64,000 nt of DNA, taken from positions 930,001 through 994,000 of the forward strand of contig NZ_AP022612.1 in NCBI RefSeq assembly GCF_010729895.1, given 5' to 3'. A program made the translations under genes and the position numbers. The notes under the pieces were generated by a model. The model saw only the letters and a program-made list of their open reading frames with translations, was not told the origin of the DNA and did no database searches. How positions within the stretch are numbered: position 1 is the first letter of the stretch; each line of letters starts with the position of its first letter. Below, in pieces: positions 30,831 through 40,656 of the stretch. The DNA comes from Mycolicibacterium confluentis. Its GTDB lineage: Bacteria; Actinomycetota; Actinomycetes; Mycobacteriales; Mycobacteriaceae.

Positions 30831-30836
30831 GACGCG

Positions 30837-32015
30837 GTGGCTGAAACAGTGAGCACCCCGCATCTCGTCATTGAGGACGAGGAAATCTTTGACGCCCATG
30901 TCGGCGGCAAGCTGTCAGTCGAGTTGAAGTCGCCGCTGGACACCCAGCGTGCGCTTTCGATCGCCTACACCCCGGGCGTTGCGCAGGTCAGCCGCGCGAT
31001 CGCCACCGATGCCACCCTGGCCAAGCGCTACACCTGGGCAAACCGTCTGGTGGTCGTGGTCAGCGACGGCACCGCGGTGCTGGGCCTCGGAGACATCGGT
31101 CCGTCGGCGTCGCTGCCCGTCATGGAGGGCAAGAGCGCGCTGTTCAAGGAATTCGGTGGGCTGGACTCGATCCCGCTCGTGCTCGACACCAAGGATCCCG
31201 ACGAGATCGTTGAGACGCTCATCCGCCTGCGGCCGAGCTTCGGCGCGGTCAACCTGGAGGACATCTCCGCGCCGCGCTGCTTCGAGATCGAGCGCCGCGT
31301 GATCGAGGCGCTGGACTGCCCGGTCATGCACGACGACCAGCACGGGACGGCGATCGTCGTCCTCGCGGCGCTGCTGGGCGCCACCAAGGTGCTCAACCGT
31401 GACATGGCCTCGCTGCGCCTGGTGATCTCTGGCGCCGGTGCCGCGGGCGTCGCCTGCGCCAACATCCTGCTGGCCGCCGGTATCACCGACATCACGGTGC
31501 TGGACTCCAAGGGCATCGTGCACCGCGAGCGCGACGACCTGAACTCGTTCAAGGCCGAACTGGCCGAGCGCACGAACCCCGCCGGACGCACCGGCGGCCT
31601 CGCGGAGGCCCTCGACGGCGCCGACGTGTTTCTGGGTGTGTCGGCCGGTGTGGTGCCAGAGGAGCTCATCGCGACGATGGCGCCCAACAGCATCGTGTTC
31701 GCGTTGAGCAACCCGGATCCCGAGATCCACCCCGACATCGCGCACAAGTACGCCGCGGTGGTCGCCACGGGACGCAGTGACTTCCCGAACCAGATCAACA
31801 ACGTGCTGGCCTTCCCCGGTGTGTTCCGCGGGGCGCTGGACGCCGGGGCCCGCCGGATCACGGAGAAGATGAAAGTCGCTGCTGCCGAAGCCATCCACAG
31901 CGTGGTGGGCGACGACCTGGCGGTTGAGCACATCGTGCCGAGCCCGCTGGATCCGCGGGTCGGACCCGCAGTCGCCGCAGCGGTGGCCGCTGCGGTCGAC
32001 GAGGACGAGGACTAG
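30837..32015 (+). CDS. NAD(P)-dependent malic enzyme
   Basis: This 392-residue enzyme oxidatively decarboxylates malate to pyruvate. The N-terminal malic domain carries YTPGVAQVSR (about residues 45-54), the metal-binding EDI in NLEDISAPRCFEIE (about 141-154) and DDQHGTAIV (about 164-172). The nucleotide loop GAGAAGVACANI is at about 200-211. In M. tuberculosis this position is occupied by mdh (Rv1240, malate dehydrogenase); the protein here is clearly a malic enzyme, so the locus differs. The C-terminus ends in DEDED. Confidence 0.93.
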   Translation: MAETVSTPHLVIEDEEIFDAHVGGKLSVELKSPLDTQRALSIAYTPGVAQVSRAIATDATLAKRYTWANRLVVVVSDGTAVLGLGDIGPSASLPVMEGKSALFKEFGGLDSIPLVLDTKDPDEIVETLIRLRPSFGAVNLEDISAPRCFEIERRVIEALDCPVMHDDQHGTAIVVLAALLGATKVLNRDMASLRLVISGAGAAGVACANILLAAGITDITVLDSKGIVHRERDDLNSFKAELAERTNPAGRTGGLAEALDGADVFLGVSAGVVPEELIATMAPNSIVFALSNPDPEIHPDIAHKYAAVVATGRSDFPNQINNVLAFPGVFRGALDAGARRITEKMKVAAAEAIHSVVGDDLAVEHIVPSPLDPRVGPAVAAAVAAAVDEDED

Positions 32016-32018
32016 CCC

Positions 32019-32876
32019 CTGAGCTGCATCCGCGCGCTGCGGCCGACCATTCTGTGGGGTCTGCTGGCCCTGCTGCTGGTCGGTTGTGGCGGTCCGCAGA
32101 CGCCACCGCATTCGGTGGCCGTGGGCGCCACCTCCTCGACGGAGTCCGTGCTGCTGGCCAACCTGTACGCGGCGGCGCTGCGCTACTACGGGACACCCGC
32201 GCACGTCGTCGAGCTTCCGGATCCGCTGCGCGCGCTGGACTCCGGCGAGGTCACCGTGGTGCCCGGGTTCACCGGTCAGCTGCTGCAGACGTTCGCCCCC
32301 GGCACTCGGGGCGCCGGCGATGAGCAGGTCTACAAGGCCATGGTCGGGGTGCTGCCCGAAGGCGTCGGCGCGGGCGATTTCGCCACGGCCGCCGAGGACA
32401 AACCAGCCGCCGTCGTCACCGAGGGCACGGCCACCGCGTGGGGTGGGCGGGATCTGCCCATCCTGGTCAAGCACTGCACGCAGATTCGCGCGGGTGCGCT
32501 GCGCGGCGCCGTCGTCCCCGCGGCGGTGGGGAAGTGCAGGCTCGCGCCACCGCGCGAATTCGGCAGCAGCGCTGAGCTTTTCGAGGCGCTGTCGGGCGGT
32601 CAGATCAACATCGCCTGGGCCACGACGGCTGATCCCGACGTGCCCGGCACGGTCGTCGCGCTGGCCGACGGCAAGCCGTCGCTGATTCAGGCGCAGAACG
32701 CCGTGCCGCTGTATCGGCGAAATGAGCTGACCGCACGGCAGGTGCTGGCCCTCAACGAGGTTGCGGGCGTGCTCGACACCGCGACGCTCAAGCAGATGCG
32801 TCAGCAGGTGGACGACGGTGCGGATCCACGTGCCGTCGCCGACGCGTGGCTGGTCGAGAACCCGCTGGGCCGCTAG
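32019..32876 (+). CDS. lpqZ: LpqZ-like substrate-binding lipoprotein, non-canonical start
   Basis: This solute-binding protein resembles the glycine-betaine/choline-type (OpuAC) receptors. The first ATG/GTG/TTG in frame is near 32109-32115 and would give a leaderless 253-255 aa cytoplasmic form. But the frame stays open back to the TAG at 32013-32015, and these codons encode a lipoprotein signal: SCIRALRPTILWGLLALLLVGC, with R5 and R8, a hydrophobic core and lipobox LVGC (C23). Only CTG (32019), ATC (32028) or similar codons could start it. CTG at 32019 gives 285 aa, close to Rv1244 LpqZ (286 aa), with GAGG at 32007-32010 upstream. A base error is the alternative. Confidence 0.72.
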   Translation: MSCIRALRPTILWGLLALLLVGCGGPQTPPHSVAVGATSSTESVLLANLYAAALRYYGTPAHVVELPDPLRALDSGEVTVVPGFTGQLLQTFAPGTRGAGDEQVYKAMVGVLPEGVGAGDFATAAEDKPAAVVTEGTATAWGGRDLPILVKHCTQIRAGALRGAVVPAAVGKCRLAPPREFGSSAELFEALSGGQINIAWATTADPDVPGTVVALADGKPSLIQAQNAVPLYRRNELTARQVLALNEVAGVLDTATLKQMRQQVDDGADPRAVADAWLVENPLGR

Positions 32877-32877
32877 A

Positions 32878-33708
32878 TCAGTGCACGTTGGGTGCGGCCT
32901 TGCTGAGCACCTTTGAGAACAGCCGCTGGTAGCCCGATCCGGTGATCCGCACGATGACGTCGAGGATCTTGGCGTCAGCGCCCACAAGGACGCGGGCCTT
33001 CTTCTTGTGGACGGCCTCAAGGATGATCGTGGCGGCCCTTTCCGGAGTGGTGCGGGCGAGCTTGCGGTCGAACTCCTGGGCCAATTCCTTGGGATCGAGT
33101 CCCTCGGCCGCGGTGGCATTGCGCGCGATCGCGGTCTTGATGCCTCCGGGGTGCACTGCGGTCACCTGGACCGGGCGCTTCTTGGTGATCATCTCCTGGC
33201 GCAGGGCCTCGGTGAAGCCGCGGACGGCGAACTTCGCGGCGTTGTACGCCGACTGACCCGGCACCGAGAAGATGCCGAACAGGCTCGAGACGTTGACGAC
33301 GTGCCCGTCGCCGGACTCGATGAGGTGCGGCAGGAAGGCCTTGGTGCCGTTGACGACGCCCCAGAAATCGACGTCCATAATCCGCTCGATGTCCTTGAAG
33401 TCGCAGACCTCGACGTCGCCGGTGAACGCGATGCCGGCGTTGTTGTAGATCTGGTTGACCTTGCCGTAGTGCGCCTTGACCTCGTCGGCGTACAGCAGGA
33501 ACGCTTCACGCTCGGTGACGTCGAGGCGGTCGGCCTTGACCGGTGCGCCGATCGCCTTCAGTTCTGCTTCGGTCTTGGCCAGGCCCTCGATGTCGACATC
33601 GCTGATGGCCAGTTTGGCTCCTGAACGGCCCAGTTCGATGGCCAGAGCCTGTCCGATACCGGACCCCGCCCCCGTCACGACACAGACTTTTCCGGCGAAC
33701 CCCTCCAT
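32878..33708 (-). CDS. Short-chain dehydrogenase/reductase (Rv1245c-like)
   Basis: This 276-residue classical SDR oxidoreductase has the cofactor loop TGAGSGIG at residues 12-19, NNAG at 89-92 and the catalytic S142, Y155, K159. D37 after the second strand suggests NAD(H) preference. Substrate is unknown. GGGAG precedes the ATG at 33708. Its stop is one base from that of the convergent lpqZ. It is divergent from the DUF732 gene. Confidence 0.9.
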   Translation of the reverse strand: MEGFAGKVCVVTGAGSGIGQALAIELGRSGAKLAISDVDIEGLAKTEAELKAIGAPVKADRLDVTEREAFLLYADEVKAHYGKVNQIYNNAGIAFTGDVEVCDFKDIERIMDVDFWGVVNGTKAFLPHLIESGDGHVVNVSSLFGIFSVPGQSAYNAAKFAVRGFTEALRQEMITKKRPVQVTAVHPGGIKTAIARNATAAEGLDPKELAQEFDRKLARTTPERAATIILEAVHKKKARVLVGADAKILDVIVRITGSGYQRLFSKVLSKAAPNVH

Positions 33709-33825
33709 GGCGAACTCCCTCGCTTCGGCCTACGCGTCCAGTTGGCCAGTCACGCTACCCGATACCGCCGGTACCTCTCGGGGTAGGGGGCAGTCGTTCG
33801 GCTCGGTAACGAGCACCATCCGGCA

Positions 33826-33831
33826 TACGAT
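33826..33831 (+). promoter_or_regulatory. Putative -10 (TACGAT) of the DUF732 gene
   Basis: TACGAT ends 9 nt before the ATG at 33841, so the transcript would have almost no leader. Confidence 0.35.
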
Positions 33832-33840
33832 GCCCACATC

Positions 33841-34209
33841 ATGAAGTGCATCCGTATTGCGACCGCAGGCTCGCTGGCCGCCGCAGGCCTCGCGCTGAGC
33901 CTGTCCGTCGCCTCTCCCGCTCAGGCCGACCCTGAGACCGACGCGTTCTTCAACGCCGTGACCGAGTCCGGGATCACCGGCCTGGATCCGGCGACGGCGA
34001 CGCAGGTCGGCCAGCAGGTGTGCCCCATGCTTGCCGAACCCGGTCAGCAGATGGCCGACGTGGCCGGGAGGGTCTCCGAGTCGATCGGCAGGCCACTCGG
34101 ACCCGCGACCATGTTCACCGGTCTGGCCATCACGTGGTTCTGCCCCGGGGCGGTGGCCTCGATCGCCAACGGCGACTCACCGATTCCGCTGGGTCTGTTC
34201 GGCTTCTAA
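33841..34209 (+). CDS. Secreted DUF732 protein
   Basis: This 122-residue protein has a Sec signal peptide (about 1-29, ending SPAQA before DPETDAFFNAV). The mature part is a small DUF732 domain with two cysteines (C61 in QQVCPM and C100 in WFCPG) that could form a disulfide. DUF732 proteins are common in mycobacteria and have no assigned function. The gene is convergent with kgd and ends just before a very strong terminator hairpin. Confidence 0.85.
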   Translation: MKCIRIATAGSLAAAGLALSLSVASPAQADPETDAFFNAVTESGITGLDPATATQVGQQVCPMLAEPGQQMADVAGRVSESIGRPLGPATMFTGLAITWFCPGAVASIANGDSPIPLGLFGF

Positions 34210-34215
34210 CGCAAA

Positions 34216-34269
34216 AAATGTGCGGATCTGCAGCCTTTTTCGCGATTGAGGCTGCAGATCCGCACATTT
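34216..34269. terminator. Strong bidirectional terminator between the DUF732 gene and kgd
   Basis: Two 20-nt arms (34216-34235 and 34250-34269) are perfectly complementary across a 14-nt loop, with A-tract on the left and T-tract on the right. It looks like an intrinsic terminator for both convergent genes. Confidence 0.88.
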
Positions 34270-34276
34270 CTTTTGA

Positions 34277-37200
34277 CTACTGGGCGAAAGCCTCGTCGAG
34301 AATCTCCTGGTGCTCGACCGCATGCACCTTCGACGAACCCGATGACGGCGCCGACATCGCGCGCCGCGAGATGCGCTTGATCCCGGTCAGCATGTCGGGC
34401 AGGAACTCCGGCAGCGCCAAGCCGAACGTCGGCCAGGCACCCTGGTTCGCCGGCTCCTCCTGCACCCAGAAGTACTGCTCGACGTTGGGATACAGCTCCA
34501 GCGTCTTGCGCAGGCGGCGCGGCGGCAGCGGATACAGCTGCTCGATCCGGACGATCGCGATGTCATCGCGCTTGTCCTTGGCTTTGCGCGCCACCAACTC
34601 GTAGTACAGCTTGCCGCTGCACATCAGGATGCGCTTGACCAGCGAGCGGTCGCCGTCGCCGACCTCGTAGGTGGGCTCCTCGAGCACCGAGTGGAACTTC
34701 GACTCGGTGAAGTCCTTGACGTCGCTGACGGCGGCCTTGTTTCGCAGCATCGACTTCGGCGTGAACACCACCAGAGGGCGGTGGATCCCGTCGAGCGAGT
34801 GCCTGCGCAGCAGGTGGAAGTAGTTCGCCGGAGTCGACGGCTGAGCGACGGTCATCGAACCCTCGGCACACAGCTGGAGGAACCGCTCGATGCGGCCCGA
34901 CGTGTGGTCCGGCCCCTGACCCTCGTGGCCGTGCGGCAGCAGCAGCACCACGTCCGACGTCTGGCCCCACTTGGCCTCACCCGAGCTGATGAACTCATCG
35001 ATCACCGACTGTGCGCCGTTGACGAAGTCGCCGAACTGCGCCTCCCACAGCACCAGTGCGTCGGGGTTGCCCACCGAGTAGCCGTACTCGAAGCCGACCG
35101 CGGCGAACTCCGACAGCGCCGAGTCGTACACCAGGAACCGGCCGCCGGTGGGCGTGCCGTCCTCGTTGGTGGCCAGCAGCGACAGTGGGGTGAACTCCTC
35201 ACCGGTCTTGCGGTCGATCACGACCGAATGCCGCTGCGTGAACGTGCCGCGGCGGGAGTCCTGACCCGACAGCCGGACCATCTTGCCCTCGGCGACCAGC
35301 GAACCGAACGCCAGCAATTCGGCGAAGGCCCAGTCGATCTTGCCCTCGTAGGCCATGTCGCGGCGCTTCTCCAGTACGGGCTTGACCCGTGGGTGCACGG
35401 TGAAACCGTCGGGGATCGCCAGGTGCGCGTCGCCGATGCGGGACAGCACCGACTTGTCCACCGCGGTGGCCAGCTTCTGCGGGATGACCTGGTCGGATTC
35501 GACCGACTCGCTGGGCTCGACCTCGTGCTTCTCGAGTTCGCGGACTTCGTTGAACACCCGTTCCAGCTGCCCCTGGTAGTCGCGCAGCGCGTCCTCGGCC
35601 TCTTTCATCGAGATGTCGCCGCGGCCGATCAGGGCTTCGGTGTAGGTCTTGCGGACGCCGCGCTTGTGGTCGATCACGTCGTACATCGCGGGCTGCGTCA
35701 TCGACGGGTCGTCGCCCTCGTTGTGCCCGCGGCGGCGGTAGCACAGCATGTCGATGACGACGTCCTTCTTGAACTTCTGCCGGAAGTCGACCGCCAGCTT
35801 GGCCACCCAGACGCACGCCTCGGGATCGTCGCCGTTGACGTGGAAGATCGGCGCGCCGATCATCTTGGCGACGTCGGTGCAGTACTCCGAGGACCGCGAG
35901 TGCTCAGGAGACGTCGTGAAGCCGACCTGGTTGTTGACGATCATGTGGATCGTGCCGCCGGTGCGGTACCCGCGCAGCAGTGCGAGGTTCAGCGTCTCGG
36001 CCACGACACCCTGGCCGGCGAACGCCGCGTCGCCGTGCAGCATGAGCGGAACAACGGAGAAGCCGCTGTCGGTGTCGCCCTTGTCGAGCAGGTCCTGCTT
36101 GGCCCGCACCAGCCCCTCGAGCACAGGGTCGACCGCTTCAAGGTGGCTCGGGTTGGCCGTCAACGACACCTCGATGTCGTTGTCGCCGAACATCTGGATG
36201 TAGGTGCCGGTCGCGCCGAGGTGGTACTTCACGTCACCCGAACCGTGCGCCTGCGACGGATTGAGGTTGCCCTCGAACTCGCTGAAGATCTGCGCGTACG
36301 GCTTGCCGACGATGTTGGCCAGCACGTTGAGGCGGCCGCGGTGCGGCATGCCGATGACGACCTCGTCGAGGCCGTGCTCGGCGCACTGGTCGATCGCGGC
36401 GTCCATCATCGGGATGATGGTCTCGGCGCCCTCGAGCGAGAACCGCTTCTGCCCGACGTACTTGGTCTGCAGGAAGGTCTCGAACGCCTCGGCGGCATTG
36501 AGCCGGCTCAGGATGTACTTCTGCTGGGCGACAGTCGGTTTCTCGTGCCGGACCTCGATCCGCTCCTGCAGCCACTGCTGCTGCTCGGGTTCGAGGATGT
36601 GCGTGTACTCGACGCCGATGTGACGGCAGTACGCGTCGCGCAGCACCGAGAGCACGTCGCGCAGCTTCTTGTACTCCTTGCCGGCGAAGCCGTCGACCTT
36701 GAACACGCGGTCCAGGTCCCACAGCGTCAGGCCGTGCGTGAGCACGTCGAGGTCGGGGTGGCTGCGCCACTTGTCGCGCTCGAGTCGCAGCGGGTCGATG
36801 TCGGCCATCAGGTGGCCGCGGTTGCGGTAGGCCGCGATCAACTCGATGACCCTGGCGTTCTTGTCGGTGACCGCATCCGGGTTGTCGGTGCGCCACCGGA
36901 TCGGCTCGTAGGGGATGCCCAGCTCGGTGAAGATCTCGTCGTAGTACTCGTCGGACAGCAGGAGCTGATGGACGGTGCGCAGGAAGTCGCCGGACTCCGC
37001 GCCCTGGATGATGCGGTGGTCGTAGGTCGAGGTGAGCGTGATCAGCTTGCCGATGCCGAGTTCGGCGATGCGCTCCTCGCTGGCGCCCTGGAACTCGGCG
37101 GGGTACTCCATGGCGCCCGCGCCGATGATCGCGCCCTGCCCGGCCATCAGTCGCGGCACCGAGTGGACGGTGCCCAGCGTGCCGGGGTTGGTCAGCGAGA

Positions 37201-38050
37201 TCGTCACGCCGGAGAAGTCCTCGGCGGTGAGCTTGCCGTCGCGCGCGCGCCGGACGATGTCCTCATACGCCGCGATGAACTGACCGAAGGCCATGGTCTC
37301 GCAGCCCTTGATGGCCGCGACCACCAGAGAACGCTTGCCGTCCTTGCCCTGCAGGTCGATCGCCAGGCCCAGGTTGGTGTGGGCCGGGGTCACCGCATTC
37401 GGCTTGCCGTCGATGACCGCGAAGTGGCGGTTCATGTTCGGAAAGCTCTTGACCGCCTGCACGATCGCGTAGCCGAGCAGGTGGGTGAAGCTGATCTTGC
37501 CGCCACGGGTGCGCTTGAGGTGGTTGTTGATGACGGTGCGGTTGTCGATCATCAGCTTCGCCGGGATGGCCCGCACGCTCGTGGCGGTGGGCACCTCCAG
37601 CGAGGTGTTCATGTTCTTGACGACGGCTGCCGCGGCGCCACGCAGCACCTGGGTCTCATCGCCGGATGCCTCGGCGGGTGCAGCGGCGGGGGCGGCAGGC
37701 TTCACGGGCTTCTCGGTCTTCGCGGCGGCGGGTTTGGCGGGGGCGGGTTTGGCTGGGGCAGCCTTGGCAGAGGCGGCGTTATCGGCGGCCTTCTCGGGCT
37801 TGGCGGTCGCCGGCTTCTCTGCCGGCGGCGCAGGTGCGGGGGTTGGCGGCGCGGAGGGGGCGCTGGTGGCCACCTGCCCGTTGCTGGCGGAGGAGGTCTC
37901 GGAGAGGCCGGCCTGCACCGGTTCGGGGTTGTAGTCGACCAGGAACTCATGCCAGCTGGGATCGACCGAGGAGGGGTCGTCGCGGAATTTGCGGTACATC
38001 TCCTCGACCAGCCATTCGTTCTGCCCAAATGGGGAACTTGTACTGCTCAC
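34277..38050 (-). CDS. kgd: Multifunctional alpha-ketoglutarate metabolic enzyme Kgd
   Basis: This 1257-residue ThDP enzyme is the mycobacterial SucA-type E1 fused to a truncated E2 acyltransferase domain. It supports KDH-complex E1, alpha-ketoglutarate decarboxylase and 2-hydroxy-3-oxoadipate synthase activities. Order: conserved N-terminus [18 protein letters not shown], an Ala/Pro/Lys linker (about 45-130), the E2-like domain (about 140-380, with [13 protein letters not shown]), then E1. The ThDP motif GDAAFAGQG...NNQ is at about residues 672-705. GTG 38050 gives the family start. In mycobacteria Kgd is inhibited by GarA. A 230-bp gap lies upstream, without an obvious promoter match. Confidence 0.95.
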   Translation of the reverse strand: MSSTSSPFGQNEWLVEEMYRKFRDDPSSVDPSWHEFLVDYNPEPVQAGLSETSSASNGQVATSAPSAPPTPAPAPPAEKPATAKPEKAADNAASAKAAPAKPAPAKPAAAKTEKPVKPAAPAAAPAEASGDETQVLRGAAAAVVKNMNTSLEVPTATSVRAIPAKLMIDNRTVINNHLKRTRGGKISFTHLLGYAIVQAVKSFPNMNRHFAVIDGKPNAVTPAHTNLGLAIDLQGKDGKRSLVVAAIKGCETMAFGQFIAAYEDIVRRARDGKLTAEDFSGVTISLTNPGTLGTVHSVPRLMAGQGAIIGAGAMEYPAEFQGASEERIAELGIGKLITLTSTYDHRIIQGAESGDFLRTVHQLLLSDEYYDEIFTELGIPYEPIRWRTDNPDAVTDKNARVIELIAAYRNRGHLMADIDPLRLERDKWRSHPDLDVLTHGLTLWDLDRVFKVDGFAGKEYKKLRDVLSVLRDAYCRHIGVEYTHILEPEQQQWLQERIEVRHEKPTVAQQKYILSRLNAAEAFETFLQTKYVGQKRFSLEGAETIIPMMDAAIDQCAEHGLDEVVIGMPHRGRLNVLANIVGKPYAQIFSEFEGNLNPSQAHGSGDVKYHLGATGTYIQMFGDNDIEVSLTANPSHLEAVDPVLEGLVRAKQDLLDKGDTDSGFSVVPLMLHGDAAFAGQGVVAETLNLALLRGYRTGGTIHMIVNNQVGFTTSPEHSRSSEYCTDVAKMIGAPIFHVNGDDPEACVWVAKLAVDFRQKFKKDVVIDMLCYRRRGHNEGDDPSMTQPAMYDVIDHKRGVRKTYTEALIGRGDISMKEAEDALRDYQGQLERVFNEVRELEKHEVEPSESVESDQVIPQKLATAVDKSVLSRIGDAHLAIPDGFTVHPRVKPVLEKRRDMAYEGKIDWAFAELLAFGSLVAEGKMVRLSGQDSRRGTFTQRHSVVIDRKTGEEFTPLSLLATNEDGTPTGGRFLVYDSALSEFAAVGFEYGYSVGNPDALVLWEAQFGDFVNGAQSVIDEFISSGEAKWGQTSDVVLLLPHGHEGQGPDHTSGRIERFLQLCAEGSMTVAQPSTPANYFHLLRRHSLDGIHRPLVVFTPKSMLRNKAAVSDVKDFTESKFHSVLEEPTYEVGDGDRSLVKRILMCSGKLYYELVARKAKDKRDDIAIVRIEQLYPLPPRRLRKTLELYPNVEQYFWVQEEPANQGAWPTFGLALPEFLPDMLTGIKRISRRAMSAPSSGSSKVHAVEHQEILDEAFAQ

Positions 38051-38280
38051 AGCAGCTGCTCGCCTCAATTCATCTCGTAGCTTCGCGTTACGGACAGGCG
38101 CGGCGCTGTGCCTGCCACGTGTACTGGGTGCGACCCCGATGCCAACCGGGGTGTTTCCACCGCATTAAAGGCTATCGCGTGCGCAGTGGGTCAGACCACG
38201 TAGCAGCGCAATACCGTGAATTGTCACAAGCGCTGCGCCCAACGGCCCGCGCGATGCGACGAGCGGCGCCCGTCGCGGCG

Positions 38281-39057
38281 TCACGTGGCCTGCGATTCGA
38301 TCTCACCTTCAATGACGGGCGGCAGCACATGCAGTGCGCCCGGCCATTTCTGCGGTGCGGGGCCGAACGCCTCGCGGGCATTCTTGACGATCGTCTTGCC
38401 CATCAGCCGGTTTCCGACGCCGCCGATGAGGGCGCCGACGCCGACCGGCAGCACCTTGCCGAACATCAGCGCGCCACGCTTGACGGTGTACTTCTTCACG
38501 AAGAACTTCATCAGCCTCCCATTGAGCTGGGACAGCGCGGGCAGCGGTACCGTCGCCGCACCCTCGCTGAGCCACGCGCCGTTGGTGCGCCCCGGGCCGA
38601 GCAGGCGTCCGACGGCGTTCTTGGCGTCGTCACCCGTCAACGCGCCGAGCACCAGTGTGCGGCGCCGCTCCCGATCGTCGACCGGAATGCCGTGCACCTC
38701 GGCGACGGCCAGGACGAACACCGCGGTGGTCTCGAGGAACAGTGCGGTTTCACCGGCGACCAGGGAGAGTGCCAGGACCGTTCCGACGCCAGGCACCAGG
38801 GCGGCCGAGCCGACGGCCGCACCGCTGCCCATGACGGCGGCCAGATAGTGCTTCTCCAGCCGGGTCACGATCTCGTCGGGCGTCGCGCCGGGGGACTTGT
38901 CGCGCAGCCTCTGCACGTAGGCCCTGATCGCCGGGGCCTGCAGTCGAGAGCCGGACTCGATCAGGTGGGACAGCGCGCGTGCCGCAGCGCTGGGGTCGTC
39001 GTCCTCCACCCGGGCGGGAAGGTTGTCCGGCTCGGTCTTCGACTTCTTGGCGAACAT
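38281..39057 (-). CDS. Conserved membrane-associated protein (Rv1249c-like)
   Basis: This 258-residue protein has a charged N-terminus, a helical region, then glycine/alanine-rich hydrophobic segments at about residues 74-118 (SGAAVGSAALVPGVGTVLALSLVAGETALFLE) and about 195-215 (GALMFGKVLPVGVGALIGGVGN). No enzymatic motif is visible. It resembles EcsC-like peripheral membrane proteins in layout only. AGAGAGG precedes the ATG. It sits upstream of kgd, 230 bp away, and could be unrelated to it. Confidence 0.75.
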   Translation of the reverse strand: MFAKKSKTEPDNLPARVEDDDPSAAARALSHLIESGSRLQAPAIRAYVQRLRDKSPGATPDEIVTRLEKHYLAAVMGSGAAVGSAALVPGVGTVLALSLVAGETALFLETTAVFVLAVAEVHGIPVDDRERRRTLVLGALTGDDAKNAVGRLLGPGRTNGAWLSEGAATVPLPALSQLNGRLMKFFVKKYTVKRGALMFGKVLPVGVGALIGGVGNRLMGKTIVKNAREAFGPAPQKWPGALHVLPPVIEGEIESQAT

Positions 39058-39188
39058 CAGGTTGCCTCTCTGCGATACGACCCTGGTTCAAGGCTAGCGA
39101 ACGCTCAACGAACGACACGGCGATCCGGGTGCCCGGCAGTGACACCTGTCACGGTGCCAGAAATTGGGAAGAAAACCGGCGCTCGGGC

Positions 39189-40433
39189 ATGCTGATTTCT
39201 CTCATGGCTTCAGCGCAGGTGGCTCCCAGCCGACTCCGGATCATCGTGGTGCTGGGAGCGCTGATCGCGCTGGGCCCGCTCACCATCGACATGTACCTGC
39301 CCGCCCTGCCGAGCATCGCCGACGAATTGGGTGTGGGCTCGTCGGTGGTGCAGTTGACGCTGACCGGCACGTTGGCCGGTCTGGCGCTCGGACAACTGGT
39401 CGTCGGGCCGCTGTCGGATTCACTGGGACGGCGCAGGCCGTTGATGGCCGGCATCGTCCTGCACATGGTGGCGTCGGTGATCTGCCTGTTCGCCCCGAAC
39501 ATCGGGGTCCTCGGCATCGCGCGTGGTCTGCAGGGCATGGGTGCGGCTGCGGCCGCCGTCGTCGCCGTGGCTGTGGTCGGAGACCTCTACACCGATTCGG
39601 CGGCCGCCAAGGTGATGTCCCGGCTGATGCTCGTGCTGGGGGTGGCGCCCGTGCTGGCACCGTCGCTGGGTGCGGTGGTGCTGCTGCAGGCGTCGTGGCA
39701 CTGGATCTTCGGCGCCCTGGTGGTCATGGCCGGGGGGCTGCTGCTGACGGCGGCCCTCGCGCTGCCTGAGACGCTGCCCGCCGAGCACCGCAGACCACTG
39801 CGCGTCCGAAGCATCGCCACCACCTATCGGCGTCTGCTGCGCGATCTGCGATTCATGACGCTGGTGCTGGTCGGCGCGTTGAGCATGGCCGGCCTGTTCG
39901 CCTACATCGCGGGAGCGGCGTTCGTCCTGCAGGGGCACTACGGCCTGGATCAGCAGATGTTCGCGGTGGTGTTCGGCGCGGGCGCAATCGCCCTGATCGG
40001 CGCGACCCAGTTCAATGTGGTGCTGCTCAACAGGTTCTCGCCGCAGCGCATCGTCACGGGTGCACTGATGGTCGCCGTGGTGGCGGCGCTGGTGTTCACG
40101 GTGCTGACGGTCGCGCGTGTCGGCGGGGTGTACGGCTTCCTGATTCCGGCGTGGACGGTGCTGGCCGCGATGGGGTTCGTGCTGCCCAACGCGCCTGCGC
40201 TGGCGCTGTCCCGCCACCACGAGGCGGCCGGCACGGCCGCGGCACTGCTGGGGGCCGCGCAGTTCGGGCTCGGTGCGGTGGTGGCGCCGCTGGTCGGTGT
40301 GCTCGGCAACGACGAACGTGCGCTCGCCGTGGTGATGCTCGCCAGTGCCGCCGTCGCGTTGGTGTTGCTGATGGCGGTTCGGCCGTCGCACTCTGCCGAG
40401 GTCGAACTCGATTTGGCGGCCGAAGCGGCCTGA
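39189..40433 (+). CDS. Bcr/CflA-family MFS drug exporter
   Basis: This 414-residue DHA1 transporter has twelve membrane segments. The N-terminus ALGPLTIDMYLPALPSIADELG is the Bcr/CflA hallmark, and motif A follows as GPLSDSLGRRRPL at about residues 79-91. Such pumps export compounds such as chloramphenicol or bicyclomycin in other bacteria. ATG 39189 is used; ATG 39204 is equally possible. The frame extends far upstream but overlaps the preceding gene there. A hairpin follows at 40473-40490. Confidence 0.87.
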   Translation: MLISLMASAQVAPSRLRIIVVLGALIALGPLTIDMYLPALPSIADELGVGSSVVQLTLTGTLAGLALGQLVVGPLSDSLGRRRPLMAGIVLHMVASVICLFAPNIGVLGIARGLQGMGAAAAAVVAVAVVGDLYTDSAAAKVMSRLMLVLGVAPVLAPSLGAVVLLQASWHWIFGALVVMAGGLLLTAALALPETLPAEHRRPLRVRSIATTYRRLLRDLRFMTLVLVGALSMAGLFAYIAGAAFVLQGHYGLDQQMFAVVFGAGAIALIGATQFNVVLLNRFSPQRIVTGALMVAVVAALVFTVLTVARVGGVYGFLIPAWTVLAAMGFVLPNAPALALSRHHEAAGTAAALLGAAQFGLGAVVAPLVGVLGNDERALAVVMLASAAVALVLLMAVRPSHSAEVELDLAAEAA

Positions 40434-40472
40434 GCGCCGCGGTTCTGCCGGGTCAACTTCCGCCGAGCGTCC

Positions 40473-40490
40473 GTGTCGGTACACCGACAC
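40473..40490 (+). terminator. Hairpin downstream of the Bcr/CflA gene
   Basis: GTGTCGG and CCGACAC pair perfectly around a TACA loop, 40 nt after the stop codon. No T-tract follows. Confidence 0.4.
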
Positions 40491-40593
40491 TCCGTATCAG
40501 GCGTACGAAAGGGGCCGCTCAGCGCGGACCCATCGGCCGCTCGCCGCGGTTCTGTGGGGTTGTGGGGTAGTGGGGGAGTCCGTATCGTCGCCC

Positions 40594-40629
40594 GGATTAC
40601 TCCGCACGGAATAGTCCGTCGCGGACGGA
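40594..40629. promoter_or_regulatory. Candidate operator dyads upstream of padR
   Basis: A 24-bp imperfect dyad (40594-40617, core TACTCCG-CA-CGGAATA, 9 of 12 positions paired) abuts a perfect TCCGTC-GCG-GACGGA hairpin (40615-40629). They lie 28-63 nt before the PadR start. An autorepressor site is plausible but the sequence is not the classic ATGT/ACAT PadR box. Confidence 0.35.
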
Positions 40630-40656
40630 GCCGGTCGGCCGAGGGGGTTCAACCGC

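Noticed and set aside
30714..30836. M-box magnesium riboswitch before corA
   Set aside because: The leader lacks the conserved M-box core I know; only a simple stem is present.
32013..32022. Read-through fusion of malic enzyme and lpqZ (same frame, one TAG between)
   Set aside because: The lpqZ part begins with a complete lipoprotein signal peptide, which would be useless inside a cytoplasmic fusion; a separate start is more likely.
30915..33119. Minus-strand open frame of 734 codons opposite malic enzyme and lpqZ
   Set aside because: Both plus-strand genes are supported by family motifs; the minus frame crosses two genes and shows no domain.
34691..38080. Plus-strand open frame of 1129 codons opposite kgd
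   Set aside because: The minus strand encodes Kgd with full ThDP and E2 motifs. The plus-strand frame has no motif and low-complexity composition.
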